Source: CAYQOX01 sp964419335 (GTDB lineage: Bacteria > Hinthialibacterota > Hinthialibacteria > Hinthialibacterales > Hinthialibacteraceae). Taken from it: 64,000 nt of DNA. The notes below the pieces were generated by a model, which had not been told where the DNA came from, did no database searches, and saw nothing but the letters and a program-made list of their open reading frames with translations. The stretch's first letter is position 1. Each line of letters begins with the position of its first letter. Below are positions 51,482 through 61,632 of the stretch, piece by piece. Both the position numbers and the translations under genes were made by a program. Location: the NCBI GenBank assembly GCA_964419335.1, contig CAYQOX010000004.1, positions 62,001 through 126,000 on the forward strand, written 5' to 3'.

Positions 51482-52765
51482 ATGGTAACCACGAATTTAC
51501 CCCAAATAGACAATGTCGAAGCGTATGTAGATCAAATCGCAGAAGAGGCACGTGAGGCTTCCCGGGTACTAACCCGGCTTTCTTCGGATAAGAAAAACCA
51601 GGTGCTTATTGAGGCTGCGCGCCGGATTCGCGATCAAAAAGAAACCATCCAAAAACAAAATCAATTGGATCTGGACGCGGGAAAAGAAAATGGGTTGAGC
51701 AAGGCCATGCTCGACCGGCTTGAGTTGAACGATAAGCGCTTAGAAGGCATCGCGACCATGCTCGAAGAAGTCGCGGCTCTGCCCGATCCAGTAGGCGAGA
51801 TCACTCAGATGCGAGTTCGTCCCAACGGATTGCAAGTGGGACAAATGCGAGTGCCGCTGGGCGTAGTAGGTTTGATTTATGAATCTCGTCCCAATGTGAC
51901 CGCCGATGCGGCGGCCTTGTGTTTGAAATCAGGAAATTCAGTTTTGCTACGGGGAGGCAAAGAAGCAATCCACTCCAATATGGCGCTAGCACACATTCTC
52001 CAAGCAACCCTGACCGATTGTGGACTCCCCAAAGCCGCAGTATCGTTCGTGGAAACCACGGATCGGGAAGCAGTGAAATATATGTGTCGTCTTAAAGGGA
52101 AAGTGGATGTGATTATTCCCCGCGGGGGTAAATCACTGATTGAAGCGGTGGTCGATATGGCCACGATCCCGGTGTTGAAACATTATGACGGCAATTGTCA
52201 TGTATATGTGGATAAGAATGCCGATCCAGAGTTGGCGCATAAGATATGTATCAACGCAAAACTTCAACGTTCCGGAGTCTGTAATGCGGCGGAGACTTTT
52301 TTGATTCATCAAGAGATGGCCGGGGATTTTCTTAAGCGATTAATTGCAGATTTGCAAAAGCATGAAGTGGAAATCCGAGGCTGTGAAAAAACCATGAACG
52401 TCAATGCGAATATCAAGGCCGCTACGGAAAAAGACTGGTATGAGGAATACCTCGATTTGATCATTGCGGTTAAGATCGTGGAAAACTTGGATGAAGCGCT
52501 CGACCATTTGGACAAATATTCCTCGAATCACACCGATGCCATTGTGACCGATAACTATTTCACGGCGCAGCGTTTCTTACGAGAAGTGGATTCTTCCTCA
52601 GTGATGGTGAATGCTTCCACCCGCTTTTCCGATGGCGGGCAGTACGGCCTGGGCGCAGAGATGGGAATTTCCACGGATAAATTGCACGCCCGCGGTCCCA
52701 TGGGATTGGTTGAGTTAACATGTAAAAAATTCGTAGTACTGGGTGAAGGCCATATTCGCGAATAG
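51482..52765 (+). CDS. proA: Glutamate-5-semialdehyde dehydrogenase (gamma-glutamyl phosphate reductase)
   Basis: 427 residues from the ATG at 51482, with GGTG upstream; the frame opens with a TTG at 51476. It reduces gamma-glutamyl phosphate to glutamate-5-semialdehyde with NADPH in proline synthesis. Aldehyde-dehydrogenase-fold motifs are VGLIYESRPNVTADAAALCLKSGNSVLLRGGKEA, IIPRGGKSLIE, and the catalytic Cys in LQRSGVCNAAETFLIH. The C-terminus GLGAEMGISTDKLHARGPMGLVELTCKKFVVLG is the family signature. proB is not adjacent. nadD follows immediately. Confidence 0.96.
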   Translation: MVTTNLPQIDNVEAYVDQIAEEAREASRVLTRLSSDKKNQVLIEAARRIRDQKETIQKQNQLDLDAGKENGLSKAMLDRLELNDKRLEGIATMLEEVAALPDPVGEITQMRVRPNGLQVGQMRVPLGVVGLIYESRPNVTADAAALCLKSGNSVLLRGGKEAIHSNMALAHILQATLTDCGLPKAAVSFVETTDREAVKYMCRLKGKVDVIIPRGGKSLIEAVVDMATIPVLKHYDGNCHVYVDKNADPELAHKICINAKLQRSGVCNAAETFLIHQEMAGDFLKRLIADLQKHEVEIRGCEKTMNVNANIKAATEKDWYEEYLDLIIAVKIVENLDEALDHLDKYSSNHTDAIVTDNYFTAQRFLREVDSSSVMVNASTRFSDGGQYGLGAEMGISTDKLHARGPMGLVELTCKKFVVLGEGHIRE

Positions 52766-52784
52766 GAGAAGTGAACACAACATC

Positions 52785-53390
52785 GTGAAAGAGAGAAATC
52801 AACAAATTGGCTTTTATGGGGGCGGTTTTGATCCTGTTCATACCGCCCATTTGATTTTAGCGGAAACAGCGTTGGAATCGATTCCCCTGGATAAGATCAT
52901 ATTCATGCCCTCGGGAGGAGTCGCGCATTATAAGGATGAATCCAATGTCGCCAGCGGAGCCGACCGGTTGGAAATGCTGCGTTTAGCCATTGGAGAGCAT
53001 GATCGATTGGTCATTAGTTCCTATGAAATCGATCAGCAAAGGTTCTGCTATACCATTAATACAATGCGGTATCTCCGAGATGAAGTCTATTACGATGCAG
53101 AGATCTTTTTACTAGCGGGAGGAGATTGGATAGATAAGATTCCTACTTGGAAAGAAGGGGAACAGTTGATGCGAGAGTTTCCTATTGCGATTTTCTCACG
53201 CCCGGGTTTTCAGCATAAAGAAGGTGTAGAAAAGAATGGAGAAAGAGAAATTCATTACATTGATATGCCGCTCATGGAAATATCTTCTTCCAACTTACGC
53301 GAGAGACGCAGAAAAGGGCAATCGATCCGCTATCGAGTGCCGGAAGCGGTATATAACTATATTGAATCGAAGGGCTTGTATTTGAGCTGA
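52785..53390 (+). CDS. nadD: Nicotinate-nucleotide adenylyltransferase
   Basis: 201 residues from the GTG at 52785. The frame opens with an earlier GTG at 52743, inside proA, that adds only 14 non-conserved residues. Converts nicotinate mononucleotide and ATP to deamido-NAD. The ATP motif GGGFDPVHTAHLILAE has HxAH in place of the common HxGH. The C-terminal ISSSNLRERR motif is the ISSTxxR signature. FLLAGGDWIDKIPTWKEGEQLMREF fits the NMN-binding helix. It starts 19 bases after proA, likely co-transcribed. Its stop is nine bases from the convergent TPR gene. Confidence 0.93.
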   Translation: MKERNQQIGFYGGGFDPVHTAHLILAETALESIPLDKIIFMPSGGVAHYKDESNVASGADRLEMLRLAIGEHDRLVISSYEIDQQRFCYTINTMRYLRDEVYYDAEIFLLAGGDWIDKIPTWKEGEQLMREFPIAIFSRPGFQHKEGVEKNGEREIHYIDMPLMEISSSNLRERRRKGQSIRYRVPEAVYNYIESKGLYLS

Positions 53391-53399
53391 AATGAGTGG

Positions 53400-54584
53400 T
53401 TAGGAGTCCAAGGCGGATTGTTGTTCGATGATGACAAGAAAATCTTCTGGGAATTTAATGCCCTGCTCTATGGCTTTGCGGGCATATTTCAAGGCTTCGG
53501 CATAGTTCTTCAGTTTTGCGTTGATTAAAGCAAGATTGTAAAGCGGTTCATTCATGGTGGGATTTAATTCTAAGGCCTTGAGGTAAGATTGCTTGGCTTT
53601 TTGCAGATCATCTTTCTTTTCATGGATAATGCCCATATTACAAAGAGCATTAGCGAAATCAGGTTTTAACTTAATGCTTTTTTGAAAACAGGATTGGGCT
53701 TTTTCATAATCCTCCAATGCAAGATAAATATTTCCTAAGTGATAATGGGCCCGGGAGTAATTGGGGGTTTTATCGATAGCACGTTGAAGAAGTTCAATCC
53801 CCTCTTCGCTCTCCCCCTGAAAATGGAGAATCATACCTAAATAATTAAGCACCACCGGAAATTCTGAATCGTAATGCATAGAACGCCGAAAGGCTTGGAC
53901 CGACTCATCCAAGCGTTTTTGATTGTAAAAACTCGTTCCCATTTGAGAGAGAAGTTTAGGAAGTGTTTGTTTGGGTTCGAGAATGTCGTAGGGCATCTTT
54001 TCGTAAAAGATAGACAATCCTTCCAATGAATGGATGATATAGCCTTTAAGGGTGGTCTCAACAAAACACTCATACGCACCATCGTCATAATGAATTAGGG
54101 TATGATCAGGATCATAAATGAAGACCATACGCATCGGAAGTTCCAGTTCCCAACCAAGGATAAGGTAGAGCATGGTTAAGCGGAAGCAATTTCCTTCACG
54201 CTCAAACAGTGTGGTTTCGAAGTGAATGTTTTGCTCACTCTCTCCGCCATAATGAAACCCCTTTTCTTTGAAGAGGTAGCGTCCCATGGCTTCGAGCTTG
54301 GCTACTGCTGATTGATCACCCCGGAGCCGTTGGCGCAGTTCTTCGACCATGGTTTGGAGTCTTTGGAGAGGCGATTCGGTGTCAAGTTCAGGCGAGGCTT
54401 CTTGCACCAAAACCAGAGAAGCGCGGGCTAAATCATACCCGGGATGCTCGGAAGTATCAAACGATTCGTAAATAGACTGAAAGCCAGGATTAAGTTCTTG
54501 TGCTAAACTGGATAAGGAAAATGAATAAAGGCATGAAGTAAGGATAATGATGAGGAGATAATGAAAAGAAGAAAAACGTCTCAT
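53400..54584 (-). CDS. Exported transglutaminase-like (SirB1 type) and TPR protein
   Basis: 394 residues. Signal peptide about 1-28 (cleavage near SLAQ). Residues 60-230 resemble the SirB1/transglutaminase-core-2 fold, with the Cys in EREGNCFRLTMLYLILGWELELP and an Asp/His pair in YDPDHTLIHYDDG. From about 240 on there are four to five tetratricopeptide repeats, for example LGMILHFQGESEEGIELLQRAIDKTPNYSRAHYHLGNIYLALEDYEKAQSCFQKSIKLKP. The protein would act in the periplasm, perhaps as a scaffold. The enzymatic activity of the SirB1-type core is not known. Confidence 0.82.
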   Translation of the reverse strand: MRRFSSFHYLLIIILTSCLYSFSLSSLAQELNPGFQSIYESFDTSEHPGYDLARASLVLVQEASPELDTESPLQRLQTMVEELRQRLRGDQSAVAKLEAMGRYLFKEKGFHYGGESEQNIHFETTLFEREGNCFRLTMLYLILGWELELPMRMVFIYDPDHTLIHYDDGAYECFVETTLKGYIIHSLEGLSIFYEKMPYDILEPKQTLPKLLSQMGTSFYNQKRLDESVQAFRRSMHYDSEFPVVLNYLGMILHFQGESEEGIELLQRAIDKTPNYSRAHYHLGNIYLALEDYEKAQSCFQKSIKLKPDFANALCNMGIIHEKKDDLQKAKQSYLKALELNPTMNEPLYNLALINAKLKNYAEALKYARKAIEQGIKFPEDFLVIIEQQSALDS

Positions 54585-54761
54585 AATAAAACCAGTATCC
54601 TCTTATTAATAACGATCACACAGATCTTGAATAATATATCTGATTCTAAATTCCATCGATAGTCAAGAGAAAAAAAATACGCAAATCAACCCTTCTTGTG
54701 GTTTTATGTCGCGGATACCATTACAATTTACATATACCAATCTACTTTAGAAAGTCGACTT

Positions 54762-57665
54762 ATGAACTGGAAGGAATTGTTTCAATCTCCACGGGTTGAA
54801 GATCGTCCCATGCTGTTCTGGTTATTGAACCACAGGATGGAGCGAGAGCATGTAACCCACCAAATTCATTCATTTAAAGAAAAAGGCTTAAGAGGCATAG
54901 TACTTCAGGCGCATCGCGGATTAACACCGGAGTCTAGAAGCGAAGAAGGGTTGGCATGGGTTCGCTTTTGCGTGGAGGAAGCAAGAAAGCAGGGACTGCA
55001 GGTCTGGCTTTCTGAAGAGGGGACTGAGGAGAGTGAACTCACACGCGAGTATCCCGAATACCGACAGCAAACCCTGGCGGTGGTAAAAGTGATTGAAGCC
55101 GCACCGGGCCGTGTTGTGCATTTGGATGATATCAATGATGAAATCTCTTATATCGTTGGAGTGACTGAACTGGGGGATGTGCGAAAACTCGATAGCGAGG
55201 CTTTAGAAAACAACACGTTGGATGTTCCCTCGGACATTAAGAAATTATATTTCTTTGCAAAGCGCACAGTTTTGGATGATTTCTATCAATATAAATTGGA
55301 TGTACTGAATCCCGAAGCCGTCCAAGCTTTGGTGAATATGACGTATGAACGCTATCGCGTTGGATTAGGAGAACAAGCGAAAGAAATAAAAGGATTTTAT
55401 AGTACGTACCGCCAATTTGGTAATGTTGAGGCGAATGAGATTCCCTGGACAGATGATCTCCCGCGACGGTTTCATGAGCAACACGGGCATGAACTATGGG
55501 AAGTGCTACCCAGCTTAATCTCGTCGGGAGAGAAAGAAAAGATCGCACATCGATGCCACTTCCTACAATGTCTAACGGATTTATATATAGAGGCTTATTA
55601 CAAGGCAATTAAGGACTATTGCCACCAACAGGGGTGGCATTGGATAGGCCACTTGGCCTTCGAAGGTGAGATAAGAAAACAAGCGTGGAGCCTAGGAGAT
55701 GTTTCGCGGGTAATGGAAGAGACCGATTCCCTGAGCTGCGGAAAGGAGAAAATAAAAGCCTCGCCTGAACAATTATTTACTTCTCTGTTGGGAGCAAAAT
55801 TTGTAATTTCTGGACAGCGCTTGTTTGATCATCCCCAGGTAATGAGTGAAGGCTTCAGCAGAGAAAAGGGATTGGGAATCACGCTACAGGAGATGAACCG
55901 TGACGCTGGATTGCAAGCCGCTATTGGAGTAAATGCGTTTATTCCAAAGGCCGCGTATTACTCACTTGAAGGCTTTCGTAAGAGGCACGGTTCCTCTGTC
56001 CACTCGTATCAACAAACGTTTTGGCCCCATTATCAGCGGTTCGTTAATAGCTTAAGCCGTGTCGGTTCATTAATGAGAGTGGGAGAGCCAATTTCGCGAG
56101 CCCTTGTGCTTTACCCCACACGAACCATCTGGGGAATGTTTTCCCTCCATGAAGAAAATCAACAGCCAGCCGAAGTGTGGGAACAGCAATTAAATGAATG
56201 CTGCGTAACGCTATTACGAAATCAGCGTGATTTTGATTTTATTGCAGAAGAATGGTTAGCGCGTTTAAGTGTAGGAGAAAAGGGAGAAATCACCTACACC
56301 TCACCTAAAGAGAAGATTAAACATTATCAAACGCTGATCCTTCCCCTTTGCCAAGTTTTACGTAACGAAACCTTAGACCAATTGCAACGTTTGATAGTAG
56401 CAGGGGCGGTTATTCATTTCATAGAAACACTTCCGGACGCAACCTCAGAAACCGGACTTGACGAAAGCATTCGCGAGAGAATCCAATCTTGGATCCATGA
56501 AGACGAAAACGTACATTTTGTTTCGTTCAATGACTTGGCTACAATGTTTGAACGCGTTGAAGCGGGTATAAGACTTAAGCGTGAGAATCCCAGCCTTCTC
56601 TATCAACATCGATTATTTAAAGAAGGCGATCTCTTTTTGCTATATAACGTCTCTGAAAAAGAAACAAGAGAAAAAGTTCGTTTTCCCACTTCAGCCCAGT
56701 ATGCATATGAAGCCGAGATGGAAGGTGGAAGCTTCCATGCACTCCCCGTGGAAGGTCCTGAGCCAGAATGGGAAGTACAACTCGCGCCAGGACAAGCGCG
56801 CTTGTTCGTAATGACCTGTAATCCTGTCGAGAATGCCATGCCAGCGGAGGTAGAAGAAAGTGAATTGATCCGGTCGCAGCCGTTTGACAAGACCTATTTC
56901 TTCTTTACGCAGGATGGAAACGAACTTCCCTTGTGTACCTGGAACCTGACGGTTTCACCTAAAGAGAGAGAGCAAGAGCTCGTTTACCAAACGACTTTTT
57001 GGGTAGATCGCTATCGTGGATACTTGCATCTCATTTGCGATGGGCTGCACCATCAAACGATTGATAATGGACGTGCGGCGAAGAAATTTCAAGTAATACT
57101 GAATGGCTTTGAGATTACCCAAGAAGTCGATTTCCAACCCAATGACGATCGTCTTCTCAAGGCCTACAATATTCAACCGTATGTGCTGCGTGGAGAGAAT
57201 ATGCTCGAGATACGTACACAAGCCCGCCAACATGAACCGTTGGCCGTACAGCATGCGTTGATGCTGCGCGGGGAATTCGCTCTCGTTCTCTGCGAAAGGC
57301 ATTATGTGTTAACTACGCCAAGCATGAAAATCCACCAAGGCAGTTGGACAACCCAAGGGTATCCCTTTTATTCAGGAACTGGGGTGTATCGACAAGAGAT
57401 GATGATCGATGCTCTAGGAGAAAAACAACGGGCGTTCGTGCAATTTGAGGAAGTACGGGATTTGGTAGAAGTCACAGTGAACGGCAATGAGGCGGGGGTA
57501 TTGTGGAAAGCCCCATGGCAACTCGATGTAACCGAGCATTTATGTGAAGGCAAGAATCTCTTTGAGTTTCATGTGACCAACACTTTGGTGAATCGCTTTA
57601 CTGGAGAAAATCGTGCTTCGGGTATAGTCGGTACGGTAATTTTGAATATTGTGCAAATGAAATGA
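54762..57665 (+). CDS. GH106-like glycoside hydrolase (alpha-L-rhamnosidase-like)
   Basis: 967 residues from the ATG at 54762 (MNWKELFQ). The frame opens at 54696, but the extra 22 residues are not family-like. The N-terminal TIM-barrel-like part begins with MLFWLLNHRMEREHVTHQIHSFKEKGLRGIVLQAHRG. The last about 110 residues are a GH2-type jelly-roll with the hallmark SGTGVYRQEMMI and VRDLVEVTVNGNEAGVLWKAPWQLDVTEHLCEGKNLFEFHVTNTLVNRF. This overall architecture is that of GH106 and related unclassified families. No signal peptide is present, so the enzyme acts in the cytoplasm on imported oligosaccharides or glycosides. Confidence 0.8.
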   Translation: MNWKELFQSPRVEDRPMLFWLLNHRMEREHVTHQIHSFKEKGLRGIVLQAHRGLTPESRSEEGLAWVRFCVEEARKQGLQVWLSEEGTEESELTREYPEYRQQTLAVVKVIEAAPGRVVHLDDINDEISYIVGVTELGDVRKLDSEALENNTLDVPSDIKKLYFFAKRTVLDDFYQYKLDVLNPEAVQALVNMTYERYRVGLGEQAKEIKGFYSTYRQFGNVEANEIPWTDDLPRRFHEQHGHELWEVLPSLISSGEKEKIAHRCHFLQCLTDLYIEAYYKAIKDYCHQQGWHWIGHLAFEGEIRKQAWSLGDVSRVMEETDSLSCGKEKIKASPEQLFTSLLGAKFVISGQRLFDHPQVMSEGFSREKGLGITLQEMNRDAGLQAAIGVNAFIPKAAYYSLEGFRKRHGSSVHSYQQTFWPHYQRFVNSLSRVGSLMRVGEPISRALVLYPTRTIWGMFSLHEENQQPAEVWEQQLNECCVTLLRNQRDFDFIAEEWLARLSVGEKGEITYTSPKEKIKHYQTLILPLCQVLRNETLDQLQRLIVAGAVIHFIETLPDATSETGLDESIRERIQSWIHEDENVHFVSFNDLATMFERVEAGIRLKRENPSLLYQHRLFKEGDLFLLYNVSEKETREKVRFPTSAQYAYEAEMEGGSFHALPVEGPEPEWEVQLAPGQARLFVMTCNPVENAMPAEVEESELIRSQPFDKTYFFFTQDGNELPLCTWNLTVSPKEREQELVYQTTFWVDRYRGYLHLICDGLHHQTIDNGRAAKKFQVILNGFEITQEVDFQPNDDRLLKAYNIQPYVLRGENMLEIRTQARQHEPLAVQHALMLRGEFALVLCERHYVLTTPSMKIHQGSWTTQGYPFYSGTGVYRQEMMIDALGEKQRAFVQFEEVRDLVEVTVNGNEAGVLWKAPWQLDVTEHLCEGKNLFEFHVTNTLVNRFTGENRASGIVGTVILNIVQMK

Positions 57666-57847
57666 TCCGCACTGGCTTTTTTGAACTAGCCTAGCGTGTG
57701 TGGCTATCCGCAAGAAATGAAAAGCCGGATACAATAGAACCATAGAAATATTGTCGACACATAAATCATTCATGGGAATTTCCTCCCAATCCACGATGAG
57801 TTTGTTTTTCTCGTTCTAATTAAACCAACATTTGGAAAGGCCGCTTC

Positions 57848-59503
57848 ATGTATTACGAGATGGTTCAGCAATTAAATCAAATCTTATGCGATACCGTGGA
57901 AACCCTGACCGGCGAGAAAGCGGATTCCACTCAGTATACCTTTACCCCTACAAAAGATCCTGCCCACGGGGATTTAGCCACCAATGCCGCCATGATGCTA
58001 GCCAAGCCTTTGAGAAAAGCACCACAAGACATTGCACTCACTTTTGTTGAAGCACTGAATCCACTGGACGCGGTAGAAGAAGCCACCGTGGCGGGCCCCG
58101 GTTTCGTAAACGTAACCTTAAGCCATATGGTTCTGATTCAAACAATGAAACAAATCTTTCAGCAAGGTACCGATTATGGCCGCTCAAACAAGAACAAAGG
58201 GAAAAAGGCACTAGTCGAATTTGTTAGCGCCAATCCCACCGGACCGCTGCATGTGGGACATGTTCGTGGGGCGATTGTGGGAGATACAGCCGCAGAACTC
58301 TTGGAAGCGATTGGCTATGAAGTGGTGCGCGAATATTACTACAATGACGCTGGGGTACAAATGCAGATGCTGGGGCGCTCAGTTCAGGCGCGCTATCATC
58401 AACTCTTTGGTGAAGAGTATCCCTTGCCCGAAAATGGCTACCGGGGTGACTATATCCGATACATTGCGGCAGGATTAAAAAGCGCACGGGGGGAGGCGTT
58501 GCTGCAAGAAGAACGCTGGGAGCCGTTTACCGAATTTGCTGCCGCGGTGTTGATGGATATTATTATGGATGATTTGCGGCATTTGCGGGTGCAATTTGAT
58601 ACCACCTTTAGCGAACGCTCGCTGCACACCTCGGGGGCCGTGAATAAAACGTTGGAGCGTTTACGAGAAAAAGATGCAACCTATGAACAGGAAGGGGCGG
58701 TTTGGCTGCGTACGACAAAGTTTGGAGATGAAAAAGACCGGGTACTGGTAAAGAGCGACGGGGAGCCAACTTATGTAACCCCTGATATTGCTTATCATTG
58801 CGATAAATTCGATCGAGGCTATGACCTCATGGTTAATGTCATGGGGCACGACCATCACAGCCAAGTGGAACGAGTGAAAATCGCTTTAAAACTCTTTGGC
58901 TATGAACTCGCGGGGCTGCATTATTTGCTTAATCAAATGGTGAGCATCAAACGCGGTGGTGAAAAGATTAAACTCTCTACCCGGGAAGGCCAATTCATGA
59001 CCATGGCCGATATGATCTATGAACTGGGGGCGGATGTAACCCGCTATTTCTTTGCCCAACGTAGTTATTCAGCGCAAATGGTATTTGATTGGGACTTGGC
59101 GAAACAACAATCCATGGAGAACCCCGTTTATTATTTGCAATACGTGCACGCGCGTATTTGCAGTATGGAAAAGAAAGCGAATGAACGCGGGGTAACCTTA
59201 CAATCGGATTTAGACTTCGACACTTCGCCTTTGCAAGGTGAGCGTGAACGGTTGTTGCTGCTTAAATTATTTTATTACCCACTCCATGTCATGGAGGCGG
59301 CGGAACGATTTGAAGCCCATATGATTCCCGCATATCTTGAAGATTTGGCCAAAACCTTTCATACCTATTATCAGGTGCAGCGGGTATTGGATCAGGATGA
59401 TCCCGTGGGTACCAAGGCACGGTTTCACTTAATGACGGCCGTACGGCAGGTGATGCGCAATGGTCTTGATTTGCTAAAAGTCAACGCACCGGAACGTATG
59501 TAA
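57848..59503 (+). CDS. argS: Arginine--tRNA ligase
   Basis: 551 residues, class I synthetase. GGAAAGG stands seven bases before the ATG. N-terminal additional domain with HGDLATNAAMMLAKPLRKAP; HIGH motif in VEFVSANPTGPLHVGHVRGA (about 119-138); the KMSKS counterpart is KIKLSTREGQFM. The C-terminal DALR-type anticodon-binding domain includes the YLQYVHARICSM helix and the closing VRQVMRNGLDLLKVNAPERM. Nothing is missing. Three Gfo/Idh genes and a response regulator follow on the same strand. Confidence 0.97.
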   Translation: MYYEMVQQLNQILCDTVETLTGEKADSTQYTFTPTKDPAHGDLATNAAMMLAKPLRKAPQDIALTFVEALNPLDAVEEATVAGPGFVNVTLSHMVLIQTMKQIFQQGTDYGRSNKNKGKKALVEFVSANPTGPLHVGHVRGAIVGDTAAELLEAIGYEVVREYYYNDAGVQMQMLGRSVQARYHQLFGEEYPLPENGYRGDYIRYIAAGLKSARGEALLQEERWEPFTEFAAAVLMDIIMDDLRHLRVQFDTTFSERSLHTSGAVNKTLERLREKDATYEQEGAVWLRTTKFGDEKDRVLVKSDGEPTYVTPDIAYHCDKFDRGYDLMVNVMGHDHHSQVERVKIALKLFGYELAGLHYLLNQMVSIKRGGEKIKLSTREGQFMTMADMIYELGADVTRYFFAQRSYSAQMVFDWDLAKQQSMENPVYYLQYVHARICSMEKKANERGVTLQSDLDFDTSPLQGERERLLLLKLFYYPLHVMEAAERFEAHMIPAYLEDLAKTFHTYYQVQRVLDQDDPVGTKARFHLMTAVRQVMRNGLDLLKVNAPERM

Positions 59504-59574
59504 ATTAAAATAGTAAGTCTCGTTGGGGAACAACATAAACCCGCTTTAAATTATATGGGAAAAGGAGATCAATC

Positions 59575-60594
59575 ATGGTACGATTAGGTATTATCGGATG
59601 CGGCGGCATGGGGAATATGCACGCCCAAGCTTGTTTGGTAAGCGGTGCGGCGACTCTTACGGCGGTCGCGGATGACTATGAAGAGAATGCCAAAAAATTA
59701 GCTCAGACCGCAAATTGTGATTATCACACAAACTACAAAGATCTGCTTTCACGCGGGGACGTGGATGTGGTTATGATCTGTACACCAACTCCATCGCATT
59801 ATTCCCTGGGAATGGAGGCTTTAGCAGCGAAAAAGCATACTTTTATTGAAAAACCGCTTGCGAGAAAATCCGACCGTGCCAGAGAATTGGTGCAAGAAGC
59901 AGAGAAGCAAGGCGTATATACCATGGTGGGGCATGTGCTTCGCTTTTGGCCTGAATACACCATTCTTCGTGAAGCGTTGGAGGATCAACGCTGGGGAAAA
60001 TTAAAAGCGGCTCGTTTTATCCGTTGGAGTAATCAACCGGCTTGGTCAGTCGGCAATTGGCTTTTGGATCCCGAATTGAGCGGAGGAGCGGCCTTCGATT
60101 TGCATTTGCACGATACCGATATGGTCTTGTATCTTTTTGGTGAACCGAAATCCGTCTTCTCAGCGGGGGTAAAGGATTATGCTGGATGGCGCCATATTAC
60201 CACCCATTATTTCTACGAGGGAGACAGTCCAGCAATCACCGCGGAAGGGGGATGGTATGAAGGCGAAAAGTATCCTTTCCGCATGGGATTTGTCGCCCAT
60301 TTTGAAGAAGGCGTCTTGGATTACGATTGCAGCCGTCCTCAACCCTTCATTTTTTATCCAAAAGAAGGGGATGAGCAAGTACCTGCCTTGCCGGAAGTTC
60401 CAAAAACCAAACCTGTAGAAGGAATTAACGTAACCGATTTAGGTGGTTATCTCTTACAAGATACCTATTTCTTCCAACAATTGGCAGAGAACAAAGCGCC
60501 GAGCCGTGCCTCGTTTGAAGTGGGTCTCAAAGCGATTCAAACGGTGGAAAGAGAAATTCAATCAGCAGAAAAGCGAGAAGTGGTCACTTTATAA
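59575..60594 (+). CDS. Gfo/Idh/MocA oxidoreductase (first of a tandem set of three)
   Basis: 339 residues, cytoplasmic, no export signal. AAGGAGA precedes the ATG. NAD(P) motif LGIIGCGGMGNMHAQA (3-18), TPTPSHYSLG, and the EKP motif in TFIEKPLARK. The C-domain has SGGAAFDLHLHDTDMVLYLFGEPKSV with the conserved DLHLHDTD that carries the catalytic His and Asp. The next two genes are of the same family and follow at 24 and 30 bases. These three probably oxidise and reduce successive sugar intermediates, as in pathways where one enzyme oxidises C3 or C1 and the other reduces. Confidence 0.92.
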   Translation: MVRLGIIGCGGMGNMHAQACLVSGAATLTAVADDYEENAKKLAQTANCDYHTNYKDLLSRGDVDVVMICTPTPSHYSLGMEALAAKKHTFIEKPLARKSDRARELVQEAEKQGVYTMVGHVLRFWPEYTILREALEDQRWGKLKAARFIRWSNQPAWSVGNWLLDPELSGGAAFDLHLHDTDMVLYLFGEPKSVFSAGVKDYAGWRHITTHYFYEGDSPAITAEGGWYEGEKYPFRMGFVAHFEEGVLDYDCSRPQPFIFYPKEGDEQVPALPEVPKTKPVEGINVTDLGGYLLQDTYFFQQLAENKAPSRASFEVGLKAIQTVEREIQSAEKREVVTL

Positions 60595-60618
60595 CGAACC
60601 AAAGAGAGGAGTAAGATC

Positions 60619-61602
60619 ATGATCCGATTAGGCTTGATCGGCGTTGGAAACGTAGGCAGCGCCCATGCAGAATCGATTGAAGAGATAGAAAATGCGGAAT
60701 TGATTGCTGCCGCTGATCCCAATGAAAAACGAATGCAGCCGATTCTCAACAAACATCCCAAGTGCGTGGCTCTCAAGGAGAGCCAAGAATTACTGCAACG
60801 AGAGGATGTAGATGCGGTCATCGTGGCAAGCCCCACCCCATTACACTATTCACATGCGAAGGAAGCCCTGAACCAAGGAAAACCCGTTTATCTTGAATCA
60901 CCGATGGCGCGAACGGCAGAAGAAGTGGATGAATTAGTTCAGTTAGCCAAGGAAAAACAACGCATCGTGACCGTAGGACAAACCCAGCGACGCTTCCCGG
61001 AGATGGAGAGTCTAAAAGCCCAAGTAGAAGCAGGAGCCGTCGGAAAACCGGGGATGATTCGTCTGGGACGAAGAACCCCGCATCCTCAAAGTTGGTTTGC
61101 GGATCACGAACAAAGTGGCGGGGTTGTTCTCGATGCGATGATTCATGAGCTAGACTTTCTGCTATGGAGTTTTGGACCGATTCAACGTGTTTATTGCCAA
61201 ACCTTGAATCAACAAAAATCGTCGGAGAATAAGGATTACGCGCTGGCTTCCTTACGTTTAAAAAGCGGAACCATTGCCCATGTGGAATCATCGTGGTGCC
61301 ACTATGGACAATTTGCTATCGACGCGGAAATCGCGGGGGATGAAGGAATGATTCATTTCGATAATCAAGAGAGCATTCCTCTGAAAATTTCCATTGTAGA
61401 AAGCGCGTCAGGAAAACGACAGTATTCGAATGAAAGCCCCGTATTGTATCCTGCGCATTTTCGGCTCCTGGAGGAATTTATAAAAGCCGTGGAAGGGAAT
61501 GGAGAGAATCCCGTACCCATAGAAGAAGGTGCGCACGCGGTGAAAGCCGCCTTGGCTTTGTTGGAGTCAGCAAGAACCAAGAAGCCGATCATACTCGGGT
61601 AA
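60619..61602 (+). CDS. Gfo/Idh/MocA oxidoreductase (second of three)
   Basis: 327 residues, cytoplasmic. GAGGAG precedes the ATG. NAD(P) motif LGLIGVGNVGSAHAESI. Instead of EKP the segment reads YLESPMARTAEEVD, so the usual Lys of the catalytic Glu-Lys-Pro triplet is Ser. The C-domain has SGGVVLDAMIHELDFLLWSFGPIQRVY. The Lys change may alter or abolish dehydrogenase activity. Neighbours on both sides keep EKP. It is most likely a divergent paralogue that has taken another role in the same pathway. Confidence 0.9.
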   Translation: MIRLGLIGVGNVGSAHAESIEEIENAELIAAADPNEKRMQPILNKHPKCVALKESQELLQREDVDAVIVASPTPLHYSHAKEALNQGKPVYLESPMARTAEEVDELVQLAKEKQRIVTVGQTQRRFPEMESLKAQVEAGAVGKPGMIRLGRRTPHPQSWFADHEQSGGVVLDAMIHELDFLLWSFGPIQRVYCQTLNQQKSSENKDYALASLRLKSGTIAHVESSWCHYGQFAIDAEIAGDEGMIHFDNQESIPLKISIVESASGKRQYSNESPVLYPAHFRLLEEFIKAVEGNGENPVPIEEGAHAVKAALALLESARTKKPIILG

Positions 61603-61632
61603 TATGTGGATAAGGAAAGAAAGGAAACAATC

